Source of the DNA: Pyricularia pennisetigena
Taxonomy: Eukaryota > Ascomycota > Sordariomycetes > Magnaporthales > Pyriculariaceae
Direction of reading: 5' to 3'
Length of the DNA stretch: 64,000 nt
NCBI RefSeq assembly: GCF_004337985.1
Contig: NC_043741.1
Location: 1,616,269-1,680,268, forward strand
The notes under the pieces are model-generated. The model had not been told where the DNA came from and ran no database searches. It saw only the letters and a program-made list of their open reading frames with translations. The position numbers were made by a program, and so were the translations under genes. Shown here in pieces: positions 34,801-46,261 of the stretch. How positions within the stretch are numbered: the stretch's first letter is position 1; each line of letters opens with the position of its first letter.

Positions 34801-36493
34801 CCTCTGAAGTAGCAACATGACCTGAGGGTTCATGTGGACGTTGTTCACGTTGCCGCCCATGGAGATGGGAGTTCGTGACATGAAACGAGGGTCAAGTTGG
34901 GGCACCCCATTCGGCGCCGCTGGAACGTTCATCTGACCCATCGAAACGGGAGGGTTCGCCATAGGAGTGTTCAGTGTTCCCATAGCGGGGCTCTGGGATG
35001 TCATCGGAGGCCCGCCGGGACCGCCGCCCGGCTGACCCGGAAGCCCCGCCTGCTTGCCAGCTTGTGCCAAAGCCTGCGCTCTGAGCTGAGCCTGTAGGTG
35101 AGGATTTGCTTGCTGCATACCGAACGGCTGTTGCGGTCGTTGTGGCTGGTTGGGTGTCTGCTGAAGATTCGACATGCCTTGGCCCTGCATATTAGGGCCC
35201 TGCTGAGGATTTGCGTGTCGGTTCTGGGACGAATTTGCAGGGACAACTGTTTGGCCAGCCTCTTGAGCCATGAATGCGTTCTTCTGCTCGCTCATCATGC
35301 TTTCCATGTTGAAAGGGCTCATATGGTTACCAACACCTTGGGGCCCAGCTTGAGCGAGACCATTCACCCCACCAGGCCTCTGCGGCTGCAAATTAACCAT
35401 GCCCTGGTTGGGCATCCCAGACAGGCCCTGTTGTGCCATCATCTTGTTCCTCCTGAACTGGTTGATCGCCTGATTTTGGAACCAATGTAGTACGGGATCG
35501 ATTCCTTTACTTCGAAAATCGTTTTGTTGTTGGGGTGTCATTTTCGCCGCCATTTGCAGTCGGATTTGCTGCTTCGTGTGCTCGGGAGCCTGTGCATAGT
35601 TCTGCTTTGCGACTTCCAAAATTTTCTGCTTGTCTGCCATGGTCATGCCGTTGTCCTGCACACCGGCTCCCATGGGCATGTTGGCTTGATTTGCTATGCC
35701 TCCCATGCCACCCATCCCCATTTGCATCGGCGGGGATGATTGCTGAGGAATCGGCGAGGCCTGCATTTGATGCTGCAAATGTTGGAAGGGGAGCTGTGAG
35801 TTGGGCCCCATCCCGCCGTTCATCTGTGCCTGTGCCGCAGCGTGGGCCGCGTTCTGCATCATCCTCTGCTGTTGCTGCTGTTTCTGATGCTGTTGCTGCT
35901 GGTGCATGAAGGCAGCTTGCTGGTTGACATTGTTCTGCATGTGATGTTGACCCTGCAACCGTTTGTTCTGCAATTCGGCCATTTTGGATTGTATGAGTTG
36001 TTCATATGCGTTCTGCAACGGTAAGCACGTGTTAGTAGCAGAATTGATTTCCACATTCTCACTCAGCCATTCCCAATAAAATATATTAGAGTTTGAATTA
36101 AGGGTTTCTTACGCGATCTGGTGCCTCTACCAAGGCTCTCCTTTCGCAAGTCAACCCGAGTTCAATACACTTTGCTGTGTGCATATCGGTCGGCATGGCC
36201 ATTCTAAACTGGGTCACTCTGCTCGGGGGAGAATTGTGTTAGTATAATGATCCCAAATTTTGAATGACGAATGGAAGCATGGATTTCCCATAGCTCTGTG
36301 ATCCACGTCTGGCTTACAGTTGGCATGTTTTCCCCAGACGCTCCTGTATAGATAGTCCAGACTGCCAGCCTGTTACTATTGGAGGTTGCTCTGCAAGATG
36401 CTTGAAAACAATCTGGGTGATTTGGCTTGGATGCAAAGGTGGACGCTGCTGTGGCTGCATCATGCCTGCCATTTGAGGCATATTGCCAGCCAT
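31880..36493 (-). CDS. MED15: Mediator subunit Med15 (Gal11 type)
   Basis: Tail-module subunit of Mediator that receives transcriptional activators through a KIX domain. Four exons: 36493-36318, 36218-36113, 36012-33289, 33220-31880; 1448 residues. The KIX-like domain lies at about residues 22-94: ITQIVFKHL, GWQSGLSIQERLGKTCQLV, FRMAMPTDMHTAKCIELGL, and then exon 3 continues with NAYEQLIQSKMAELQNKRLQ. The centre is extremely Gln/Pro/Met/Asn-rich, with polyglutamine blocks, as in all Med15 proteins. Structured segments reappear late in exon 3 (PENRAKYEAALRNRQVLLSV, FPQWYNVHGDEQRARLFIRY) and run across the last junction into RHLVMHQFEDGNNASQLKQQ. The C-terminus is acidic and ends in DKPFSFDGSNYILEAN. 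Introns of 99, 100 and 68 nt carry CTAAC branch sites. The length is in the range of other Med15 proteins. Confidence 0.85.
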
Positions 36494-39400
36494 GGCGTCG
36501 GTTTGCCTCGCCGAGCAGGGCCCGGGGCTAGTACAAGGGGCTCGTCGCGAGTGTCTAAAATGACTTTCGGAAGCCTGACCGCGAGGGTTCCGGTTGGCGC
36601 CGAGACGCCGGGCTCAGGATTCGTACAGCAGGTGGAACGGAGCAGGATTGTTTCGTCGATTTAATTGTCTGGCGACCCTGGTCAACGAGACGAGAGGCCG
36701 TCGACGTGTACTGCGTGAGCTAGCGATGATCGTGGGCCATGTGTAAAAGCAGCAGCTGCTTCACAGGGTATGGTCGAATGTTTTCTGCGAAAATCTGGGC
36801 CCGCAAGTCCCGCGAAAATCCAGGCGAGACGGCGGTGAGAATAACCCGCGAATTCCGTGGTTCGCGCGCTTTTTCTTTTTTCTTTTTAAGAACTCGAGAA
36901 GAGCAGAAAGATACTAGAGTCGGATCTATCACGCCGCGGCTCGAGTCGTTGGCAAAGCGGTCGGGAATCGGGTGTCGTGTTATGATGTTTCCAGGCTCTC
37001 GTCCCGCAGATCTTCTCGAGGCGCGAGAGGACGGGAGGTAATCTGCGGAAATTTTGAGGAGCTCCAGACGTCTGGAGAAGCTAAGGCAGGTGATGGGTAG
37101 CAGGTTATTCCAATTGCTTGTCGGGTGAGAAAGGAATGGACCAAGGCCGGTGGGGGCAAGGGGAACGAGCAATGTTAGAGTTTGGATCCGCGAGGTTGAC
37201 CAGAGGATTTAGGGCCCAACCACCACGCAAGCCAAGAAGAAATCGATGAAGAGCTGGGAGTAGGGAAGATGGCGATTGTTCCCTGTTGAATAAGGAAAGG
37301 ACGCGTCAAGACGATCGGCGCATGCACGTCTGCGTAATATGGTATTTCGGTATGCGTTTGGGAGGTGAAGTCGATATATGGTCGTCGTCCAAGTCGACAA
37401 TGCGAGGCGTGATGCAGACGGGAGAGGTGATGAGGCAGACAGAAGAGAAGAAAACCGCGTGGGACGGGGGTGACTGGGGAGGCGCCCCCAGCAGGGAAGC
37501 AATGGCACCAAGAGACCAGGCAGGGCAGGGGACGAAGAGGCAGTGGGGTGGGGATGGTGTGAGTGGGGCCCGATACCTCGAGACGAAGTACTGTACTTTG
37601 GGCAGAGCAGCTTCCCAAGTACCGGGAATTCAGCCAATTAACGAATTGATTTCGTCGCCCAGGTCGTACCTAGCTCGCGAAGTGCCTACAGGCTGGTGTG
37701 CCTTGGTGGTCGCCATCATTTTCAACCTTGAGGCGATCCTGTTTCGCGACAACAGAGGTGGGTTTTGAACTTTTCGACAATTGCTCTCATTTGTTACGAA
37801 CAAAGTTATCCGTGTTTTTTTTTCTTTGTTTACCCATGATATCTCATCCTTTGTAAATTTCCTCTACCTCAGGGGCTTCTCTTCTTTTGGTGTTTTTGAT
37901 ATTTCTTTTTTTTTTTTTCCCCTTCGAACAGCCTCCGGCTCTGCACGTTTTTGGACCAAGCATGTGGATAAGGTGCTCAAAACTGACCCATGGATAGCAG
38001 TACCAAGCACAGACACTGGAGACCCGCCGCAATATTCACCAGTCAAACATGAATGGCCTCTAGAAAGTATCTAGGGCTAGCTAGTGGTACGTAGCACTAT
38101 GTTGAAAAGACTGCCAGTTCCCTTCAAATGCATGATGACCTATCCATAAACTTTTTAATCGAACCACTTCGATACAATCTGGTTTATTCACTGTATTTGC
38201 AACCGTATGCCAGTTGGGCGGAGGCTTGATGTGTTAATAAGCGGTGGGCGTGGAAACCCTTGCAACGTCGGCAAACTACGGTCTACAAAGGATAACGTAC
38301 CTACCTCCTACACCCGGTTTGTTAATGCATGCATTGACTACCTTGCATGTACGACTAACTGGCGTGGTTTGGAGAGCATTTACAAAGACCATGGTTGCGA
38401 CCAGCAGGGTTTTTTCCATATTGTTTTGTTTGGAATCCTCGCGATTTCTTTCAAGAAAACCTTTACAGTGTGTTCTTTGCGATCTTCACATTCCGTCTGA
38501 ACCACACAGCCCGCGGGGCCGTTGTGGACGCGCCTGATGCTTGGTCTACTCCGTAGCTCCAGTTAGTTCTTCTGATGGGTTTATAACAGGTGTCGGGTAG
38601 CTCGCCAGACTAGCACCTTGGCGGGCGGGCGCGGGTACGGAAGTGGACCAATTCACTGGATCCCGGGTGGAAGCCCACGAATGAGGATGAGAGTGGCTCA
38701 TACAAATGAGAGACGTGGGAAAGTAGCTCGATCAAGGCTTGCAAGGTTCGTAAGGTTAGCGTAAAGATTAAGCAGCAAAACTTTTCTACGATCAAAGGTA
38801 GCTAAAGAGGTTTGCAAAGCACGGCTTGATCGGATAGCATACTGCAGCGATATCGAGAGAGGACTCGACAATCTCGGGAGTGTCAGAGTACATAGAAGCT
38901 GGGCCTGCTGAAAGTATCGGTAAATCTTAGGTACGTTACCCTTGTACCTGGAGCGAAGTAGGTTGTTTCTGCAATGGCATCCAATCCAAGTATGCAGGTA
39001 TCCCGAAACAAGGGTGGGCAGACGGGCTGCTGGGATTGTTCAGCCAGACAGAATACAATGTAACCTAGAAAGGAAGAGGCGCTGGAAAGCTCCGCCCACG
39101 GCCTCAGCGTTCCTTTTCTCTGTAATTGAACTTTGACCCCAACTTAGGATTTTGGGCTGTTGATCTTTTTGTTTCCCCTTCCTTTGACGGTTACAAAATC
39201 AGGCAAGAGTGACAATCCAAATTGTTTGGGGGGTTGTTTTTATTTATTTATCTTTCCTCCCTGTAGTACTACTATACGGACGCTCTCCATTATAAACCCC
39301 ACAAGCGCAAGGACCCCCCCAACCAGCCACTTCACACTTGAATTTGCCATGGCTTACCGTAGTCTAATTCCCAAGCACAGATGCATGCGTTGGCCGATGT

Positions 39401-42400
39401 TGGGCAGAAAGTTGGGCCCTTTTTTTTTTTTCTTCTCTCGCCCTCTCTCTCTTTTTTTGGCTGCGAGCGCGTGGGCGGGACGTTTCGTCCACTCTTTCGA
39501 CAATGGCCGCCGCGTTTGCGGCACGCCTGCCTATGTACCGTACCTACAACACCTCGGTGTGTGTGTGTGGGGGAGGTTTAGAAGTACATCAACAACATAC
39601 CCATGCAAACATGAAAGTGTGCCACACCAGATCTTTTTCGGACCCGGCCAAGCTCTATGGCGCTGGCCCCATCATCTAAAAGGCAGCAGCACCTTGATTG
39701 AGAGGCGCGAACCTTGCTGAGATTGAGGCTACGCCGCCCGTCTGTCACAACTCTAGCCTAACTACTCATGGCAGATTATCTCTGCTGGGACGGACGAAAG
39801 AAAATAAAATAAAACAAAGTCTACCACACCCGAACTGTTCCTAGGTCGCCCAAGAACATTCGTGCGTCAAATGGTAGAGAAAAGGAGCGAGGGACAGCAC
39901 AGGTTGTCTGTCGCTCGAGTCAGCCTTGTACTCTGATGACCTATCTCTATTTCACTTTTCAAATTAGATGGTAGGCATACCCAGTCGGGGACTCGGAATT
40001 ACCGCAGTTTATGGTAAATATTTGGCCAAGGATTATTTTATTTTATTTTTGTTGCTGTTTTATTTATTTATTTGCTTATTTGTTCCATCAACTTTTGCGT
40101 TGACACCAACCAGGAAATAAAGTAAAAATGGTATACAATATGGCAGTTATTGCGTGCTTTTGGTTATAATCCCTTGCGTCGCGTGAGAAGATAGGTACGG
40201 CCCGTGACAGTGCCGCCGTTGCAAACAATCCTGTCGTCCATGCGCCCAACCACATCTTATTGAGTCGCTGCGCCGGTGCATATGACTTCCTTAGGCCATA
40301 TAGATGACGGTGGCGCGTGTGTCACAAAGCTGCTGGACGGTGCCAATTATCTGTTGGTGTACGAAACGTTCCTAGTTCTAGTTCAATGGCGGTTTCGGGT
40401 GTTACAGGAGCATTTTATGTTTTGGGCTTCCCAAGTGGTAAAATTCTTAGTTAGCAGAAAAAATTCTCCTTTTGACCATTCAATCACATCCCAACAATAT
40501 TATAATAAACCCCCCGGGGGCGCATTGCGAGAGCGCTTGCTATTATTGCAGTAATTCCTGTGGTTCTATACGCTTTAAGGTATTCCACCAGACGTTTAAT
40601 GCTTCCCGTTTCTTGCTGCGTCCCCGTTGGCCTGAAACATTGTACCGATCAAACGGTGCATAAGCAGTCGTTGTTGGGACCAAGTCTGTCCAACTTCAAT
40701 AATCGGTCAAAATGTCCCTCTCAAGGAGGTTCCGATAAATCTCGATCCGTGCCGTGTTTTCATTATCTAGCCTTAAGTACCAAGGCACAGAAAAAGATTT
40801 GGCGAATTTGGGCTTGGGGGGCTTGTGCGTGGTGACTGGAAAGAACGGCATGGATGTTTAAACGGAGGGTTTATATTTTGTCAGAAAAGCCATGAATTCT
40901 CCAGAATGTAGAGGCATGAAGAGCCAAAGGCATGCATATATGCCAATATTGGATTCCCATTTTTATCTGTGGAGCTATACAAAATGCAACAATTTCTTGC
41001 AGGATATCATCTGTGATATATCTCAGTACCGTCTCGAGATCGAACATTACGTACAGTAGCAAGTTCTTCCATTTCTCGATAACCTGCAGCTGTTTGAAGG
41101 TCTACTATCTACACCATTCACTAAGGTCACAGGAGGCGGATGATGGCACGAGCTAAGTAGTGCCAAGGGTGCGACCGTCGGCTTTGCGAGGGGGACCTGG
41201 CCTAAACGACACGGTGGGCAGGGGTGGGCGGCCCAGGCGACCAAGGCACATTGCAACAATCAGGCTCGCATGCACGCCGGGGAGCAGTTTTGTCAAGTCA
41301 CACGATGGAACTGTAAAAAAAAAGACCAACGCCACCAATTGAGTTGATGGACTGGGCCATACTCGCACAACAGCAACAACACCACCAAGGCAAGGCAGGG
41401 GAAAGGCGCCTCCTGCGCATATCACCAAAGGCATGTAGAGCTTCTACCTAATTATCCATTTACACATAATACAGTGGATTACTTTGACCTGACTGTAGCG
41501 CTCTTATCGATTTTTCTTCCAGGATGGATGGACTCAAGCAGCACTTTGGTGATTTATTTCTTTTGGTTTGCAAGGGGAGCGAGGGACCCTCAAAACCCTC
41601 TCTGTGGCCCCCCGGCTCAAGACCCCTTGAATGGTGTGGGTCATGGTTGGGTTGGAGAGAATAATCGGAGGTACCAGTACAAACAGCTCCGTACCTTCTT
41701 GCAAGTCAACAACGCGCAGGCGCCCGGTCAGTGTCGACAGGGCGAGGCTTGGTGTGGGGCCTAGGCGAGATCCTCATGATTGGCCACGACAATAGCAGAC
41801 TTGCAGGGTAGATGGGCACAAGGATTTCATTCCATTCTACTGTATGGCTGCTAAATGCCGCCAGCCGCCCTGCATCTTCGTCAGACTCAAAGTAGGCAGG
41901 TACCTGAAGTTTACTTTGTGGTGGGTGTACAACCGAAGTTTTGGCATCGACTGCAGGTGTCATTCATGAGTTGGCTATCGGAGGTTTTTTTTTCCTCCCG
42001 TCCCCAAGTTGACGGGCGAAGGAGCGGTGTGGAAGCAGTAGGAAGTGAACAGTGTTAAAGAAACAAATGGCGGGCTTGTGCGATAGGAATTCGGTATATC
42101 ATTCCCTTTCCTGTTGCATGGCTGCTTAAAAGAGCAAAGAAGATCGTCGACGGCTTGACGGGCAGCAGGTTTGTTGTACTGGGCACGTCGCAAAGTCTAT
42201 TTTTTTTTTGGGGGGGGGGCGTGTTGGTGTGGGTAGTACTTCATAGGTAGGTTACGTAGGTAGGAACGTGGTAGTTGTTGTGGCCCGCCTTTTGAATGTG
42301 AGTTGGCTTGATTTATCAAGGCCATCGTTCGTTTTGCTTAATTTTCTGTCTGTCTTCATTTCTTTCTTTCTTTCCTTCTATTTTATGCTTAAAAGGCCTA

Positions 42401-42785
42401 TGTACCTCTTTCGACGCCAGAATACTTATTCTTCTTGTTGGCAAGTTGTTTTGGAAAGCCGGGGGGTTAACGCCTGCATGGATTGCTATTGACAGAAACC
42501 AAGAGCCTGATTCGCTGCCCTACGTGCCTAGTAAGTAGTCTAGGTAGACACGGAGTTATGGTTAGTGAGTGTTGGTTGCTACCCAGCATGATCGACGCAA
42601 GATCCATGACCATTCATTCTTCCTTCGTTCCTTGCTCCGGTGTCATTGTTCCTTTCTTCGGGGGGGCTTTTTTCTCCAGTCCTTTGGGTACAAAGACAAA
42701 AGAAAAAAAGCAAGTCATCATTCTCATTGTGTTCTTCGTATCATAACTCAATTTTCTTCTTTGACTTGGCACAACCTCGCAAATC

Positions 42786-42868
42786 NNNNNNNNNNNNNNN
42801 NNNNNNNNNNNNNNNNNNNNNNNNNNNNNNNNNNNNNNNNNNNNNNNNNNNNNNNNNNNNNNNNNNNN
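42786..42868. other. Assembly gap (83 N)
   Basis: Run of unknown bases in non-coding sequence. Confidence 0.95.
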
Positions 42869-43763
42869 GTAATATTTCTGACGATATCTTAAACTCTACG
42901 CGCATACGTCCCGTGCGCAGGGCCAGTCACCGCTCGCTTTGGCATGGAGTGGCGGGCAGTCAGTCATTCTTACCAGCGTCGAGTTCATAGTAAGCAACTT
43001 ACTGACTGCGCCATATCCACAAGACCCAAATTTATCGGACAAACTTCACACACCTGATGAGATGAGGATTGGTGTACAAATCTGCTGGCTATCCTCCCTT
43101 TTGTCATCCCATGGTTACCACAACACATTCTTATGACAAGAGGACCCAATACAGATAAACTAAGGGCAACACTAAATTACGGAATGTTATGTAGGTAAGC
43201 TGGCATGGCAGAAATAAGATTAGATGTTTTTTTTTCTTTTTGTTTTTTTTTCTTCTTTGTTGTTTTAAAATTTCTTTGACCACACAGCACACCTTTACCT
43301 ACTCATATCTGATTGTAGGGCTGATGAGGCAGTGCATCGCATCGTAGATTATTACATGTATCGCCGCTGGGGCAAAACCGACAGGTTACACGCCCAACAT
43401 AGAAACATTTGTTGGAGCAATTTTGGGCTGGCATGGCAAGGTAAGGTAGTCTAGATGCTTGCTTTCACCCAGGAAAAGGGTATTTCTCCCCCCACGTCTC
43501 TGACAAAAGACGGAGGTGGATTGCTTGTCTCAGAGGTTACAGAATAAGGCGAAATATCTGCGGGGCGAAACGGGATGGGCCACCACCAGCCGAAAATAAC
43601 CCTTCGCACTGTGTTAAATAAACTACTACTACGCTGGCTGCAAGGCGGGTCGGTGCAGCGAATGATGTTTTGACCAGTACCGTACCGATTATTCATTACC
43701 TAAGGTACCTTTTCACTACCAGACTACAGTATCTATCTACGTATGTATGTACGTATCGTATCG

Positions 43764-43787
43764 ACCAACCAACCAACCAACCAACCA
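43764..43787. repeat. (CCAA)6 tandem repeat
   Basis: Six CCAA units about 110 bp upstream of the first start codon of the aminopeptidase gene, within its promoter or leader. Confidence 0.85.
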
Positions 43788-43897
43788 AAGAAAGCTTCCT
43801 ACCTCCTCACCTCTTACCGCCTGCCGCAGCGTGTCATTACTCGTCTACCTACACGACCTATCATAGCTTCCTCATTCCTCTACCCTAACGTAATTAG

Positions 43898-45691
43898 ATG
43901 CTAGGTCGAACAAGAATCACTGCTGCAGTCCCCCGTGCAAAACCGGCATCTCGTTCTAGACAACGCCCAGTATTTCGATTTGAACATTTTTCATCATTCC
44001 GTCAACAGGTGTTCTTTACTACCTCGGTACGCACCATGGCTCCTCCACAGTCGGCACACGAGTTCTTGGACTTTGTCAACGCCTCACCAACACGTGAGTC
44101 CCCCGTGACCATGCTTCCGTTGTCGATCAAAAGGAAGAAAAAGGAAAACATCGCTGCAATGCGAAATGCAGATGAAACATACAGAGAAAGCAAGTGCTAA
44201 CCAGCAATCATCACCCTCATCCATCTTTCCTTGCTTGCAGCCTATCATGCCGTCGCCACGTCGGCCTCCTTGCTCGAAAAAGCCGGCTTTGAGTTGATCA
44301 AGGAGCGGGATAACTGGTCCCACTCCCTGCGTCCCGGCGGCAAGTACTACCTCACCCGCAATGGCTCGAGCATCGTCGCCTTCGCCATAGGCGCCAAGTG
44401 GCGCCCGGGGAACCCCTTTGCGATGGTCGGAGCCCACACCGACTCGCCATGTCTCCGCATCAAGCCCGTCAGCCGCAAGACCAACTCGGGCTTCCTGCAG
44501 GTCGGTGTCGAGACATATGGCGGTGGGCTCTGGCACACCTGGTTTGACCGCGACCTGAGTATCGCCGGCCGCGCCCTCGTCAAAGACGGCGAGGGCCGCT
44601 TCGCCCAGCGCCTCGTCAAGGTCGACAGGCCCATCCTCCGCATTCCTACCCTTGCCATCCACCTCAACCGTGCCTCCGAGTTCAACCCCAACAAGGAGAC
44701 AGAGCTCTTCCCCATCGCCGGCCTCGTCGCCGCCGAGCTGAACCGCACCGGCGCTGCAGCTGCCGGCAGTAAGGACGACGGTTCTGCCGATTCCGCCAAG
44801 GACGGCGATTACCAGCCTCTGAAGGCCATGACGGAGCGCCACCACCCGTACATTGTCGACATAGTGGCGGAGCATGTTGGCGTGGCCGCCGACGACGTCG
44901 TCGACTTTGAGCTCGTTCTGTACGACACCCAGAAATCTTGCCTCGGCGGCCTCAACGACGAGTTCATCTACTCTGCCCGCCTCGACAACCTCAACATGAC
45001 CTTCTGCAGCGTCATGGGCCTGATCGAGTCGGTCAAGTCACAGGACAGCCTCAGTTCGGACTCGTGCATTCGCCTCATCTCGTGCTTCGACCACGAGGAG
45101 ATTGGATCCACGTCGAGCCAGGGTGCCGACTCGAACCTCCTCCCAGCCGTCATCCGCCGCCTCTGCGCTGTCCCGGCCTCGCGCTTCTCCGATGACGCCT
45201 CCAGCGACAAGTCGTACCACAAGGTCGAGGGGGAGGACGACTCGGCCACGGCGACAGCCTTTGAGCAGTCGCTCGCGACGTCGTTCCTCATCTCGGCCGA
45301 CATGGCCCACTCGGTCCACCCAAACTATGCTGCAAAGTACGAGAGCAACCACTCACCCGAGATGAACAAGGGAACCGTCATCAAGGTCAATGCGAACCAG
45401 AGGTACGCCACCAACTCGCCCGGCATCGTGCTGCTGCAGGAGTCGGCCAGGCTCGCTGCTGTCCCGCTGCAGCTCTTCGTGGTGAGAAACGACTCACCGT
45501 GCGGAAGTACCATCGGCCCCATGCTCTCGGCCAAGACGGGCATCCGCACCCTCGACCTGGGCAACCCGCAACTGAGCATGCACAGCATCCGCGAGACCGG
45601 AGGCTCCTATGACGTTGAGCACTCGATTCGTCTGTTCGAGGCCTTCCTGAGCAACTACTCCAAGCTCGAGCCCAAGATACTCGTAGATTAG
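43898..45691 (+). CDS. APE4: Aspartyl aminopeptidase (peptidase family M18)
   Basis: Zinc metallopeptidase that removes N-terminal Asp/Glu from peptides; yeast Ape4 and mammalian DNPEP are cytosolic or vacuolar. Two exons, 43898-44093 and 44241-45691; 548 residues from the first ATG or 502 from the second in-frame ATG at 44036. The short form matches the usual family length. Metal-site motifs are intact: GAHTDSP (His131, Asp133 in long-form numbering), FDHEEIGS (Glu351/Glu352) and MAHSVHPNY (about 420-428). SCLGGLNDEFIYSARLDNL and NDSPCGSTIGPMLSA are further M18 signatures. The intron has a GTGCTAACC branch site. The 46-residue extension is Arg-rich with a single Glu and resembles a mitochondrial presequence. 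The second ATG has the better context (CACCATGG). The gene is convergent with LOS1. Confidence 0.93.
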
Positions 45692-46261
45692 AATTCTTTT
45701 TGCCTTTTACTCTCTCACGGCCAACCTTGGGATGGATAGTGCTGTGTGGCTAGGCCTATAGGTAAAATTTATTCGCTAGATAAAGCTCCATCGCAGACAA
45801 GCCAGTTATACACATGTGTTCATTGTACATGTGCTGTTTTGGCTGGACCCCTGCCAAGGACGTATTATGCATGGTCTCAAGCAGATGACCCGCGCATTCA
45901 CTGCTCCAACTGTGCCAAATAGAACGCTCTAGTCACTCAGTCCAATGCAACATTGCTCCATCTGGGTTACTCAATGTTGAGCTTTCCTCAAGGCCTAACA
46001 AACTCGGGCAACTACATTTATCACCTGGACACTAAGTCTATTGAGGTGGTATATAACACGTTGGCCCAAATGTGGCACAATCTTTGTTTCTTTTATCTTT
46101 CCTAACTTGCCGGTCAAAAAGCGCCGCTTGGAATATGTTCACAAGAAGAAAAAGGTCAAATGTCAAGTGGGGATATTCCGCCTCCCCAGCCTACACGTCC
46201 GTCCTCATTATCATTGAATACCTGACACCTACGTCCCGACCTGCCGGCAATACTGAGCTTC
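45692..46261. other. Convergent intergenic region (APE4 / LOS1)
   Basis: 570 bp of 3' flanking sequence for two facing genes. No gene or distinctive signal was identified. Confidence 0.7.

Larger units (their letters stand above)
36494..43897. other. 7.4 kb gene-free region (MED15 / APE4), with an assembly gap
   Basis: This is the longest stretch without a supportable gene, between the divergent starts of MED15 and the aminopeptidase. The open frames here lack domains; the longest, 186 codons at 39160-39720, is low in complexity with Phe/Leu runs. The stretch is rich in TACCTA/TAGGTA words (38298, 42243, 42538, 43191, 43702) and contains the gap at 42786-42868 and an AACC tandem near the end. 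No transposon domains, terminal repeats or strong RIP-like AT-rich islands were seen. A non-coding RNA or a distal regulatory region is possible but not shown. Confidence 0.55.

Noticed and set aside
34252..34812. 186-codon plus-strand frame inside MED15
   Set aside because: Leu/Arg/His-rich shadow of the Gln-rich MED15 coding sequence on the other strand.
39160..39720. 186-codon open frame in the gene-free region
   Set aside because: Phe/Leu homopolymer runs from T-rich DNA and no recognisable motif; consistent with chance.
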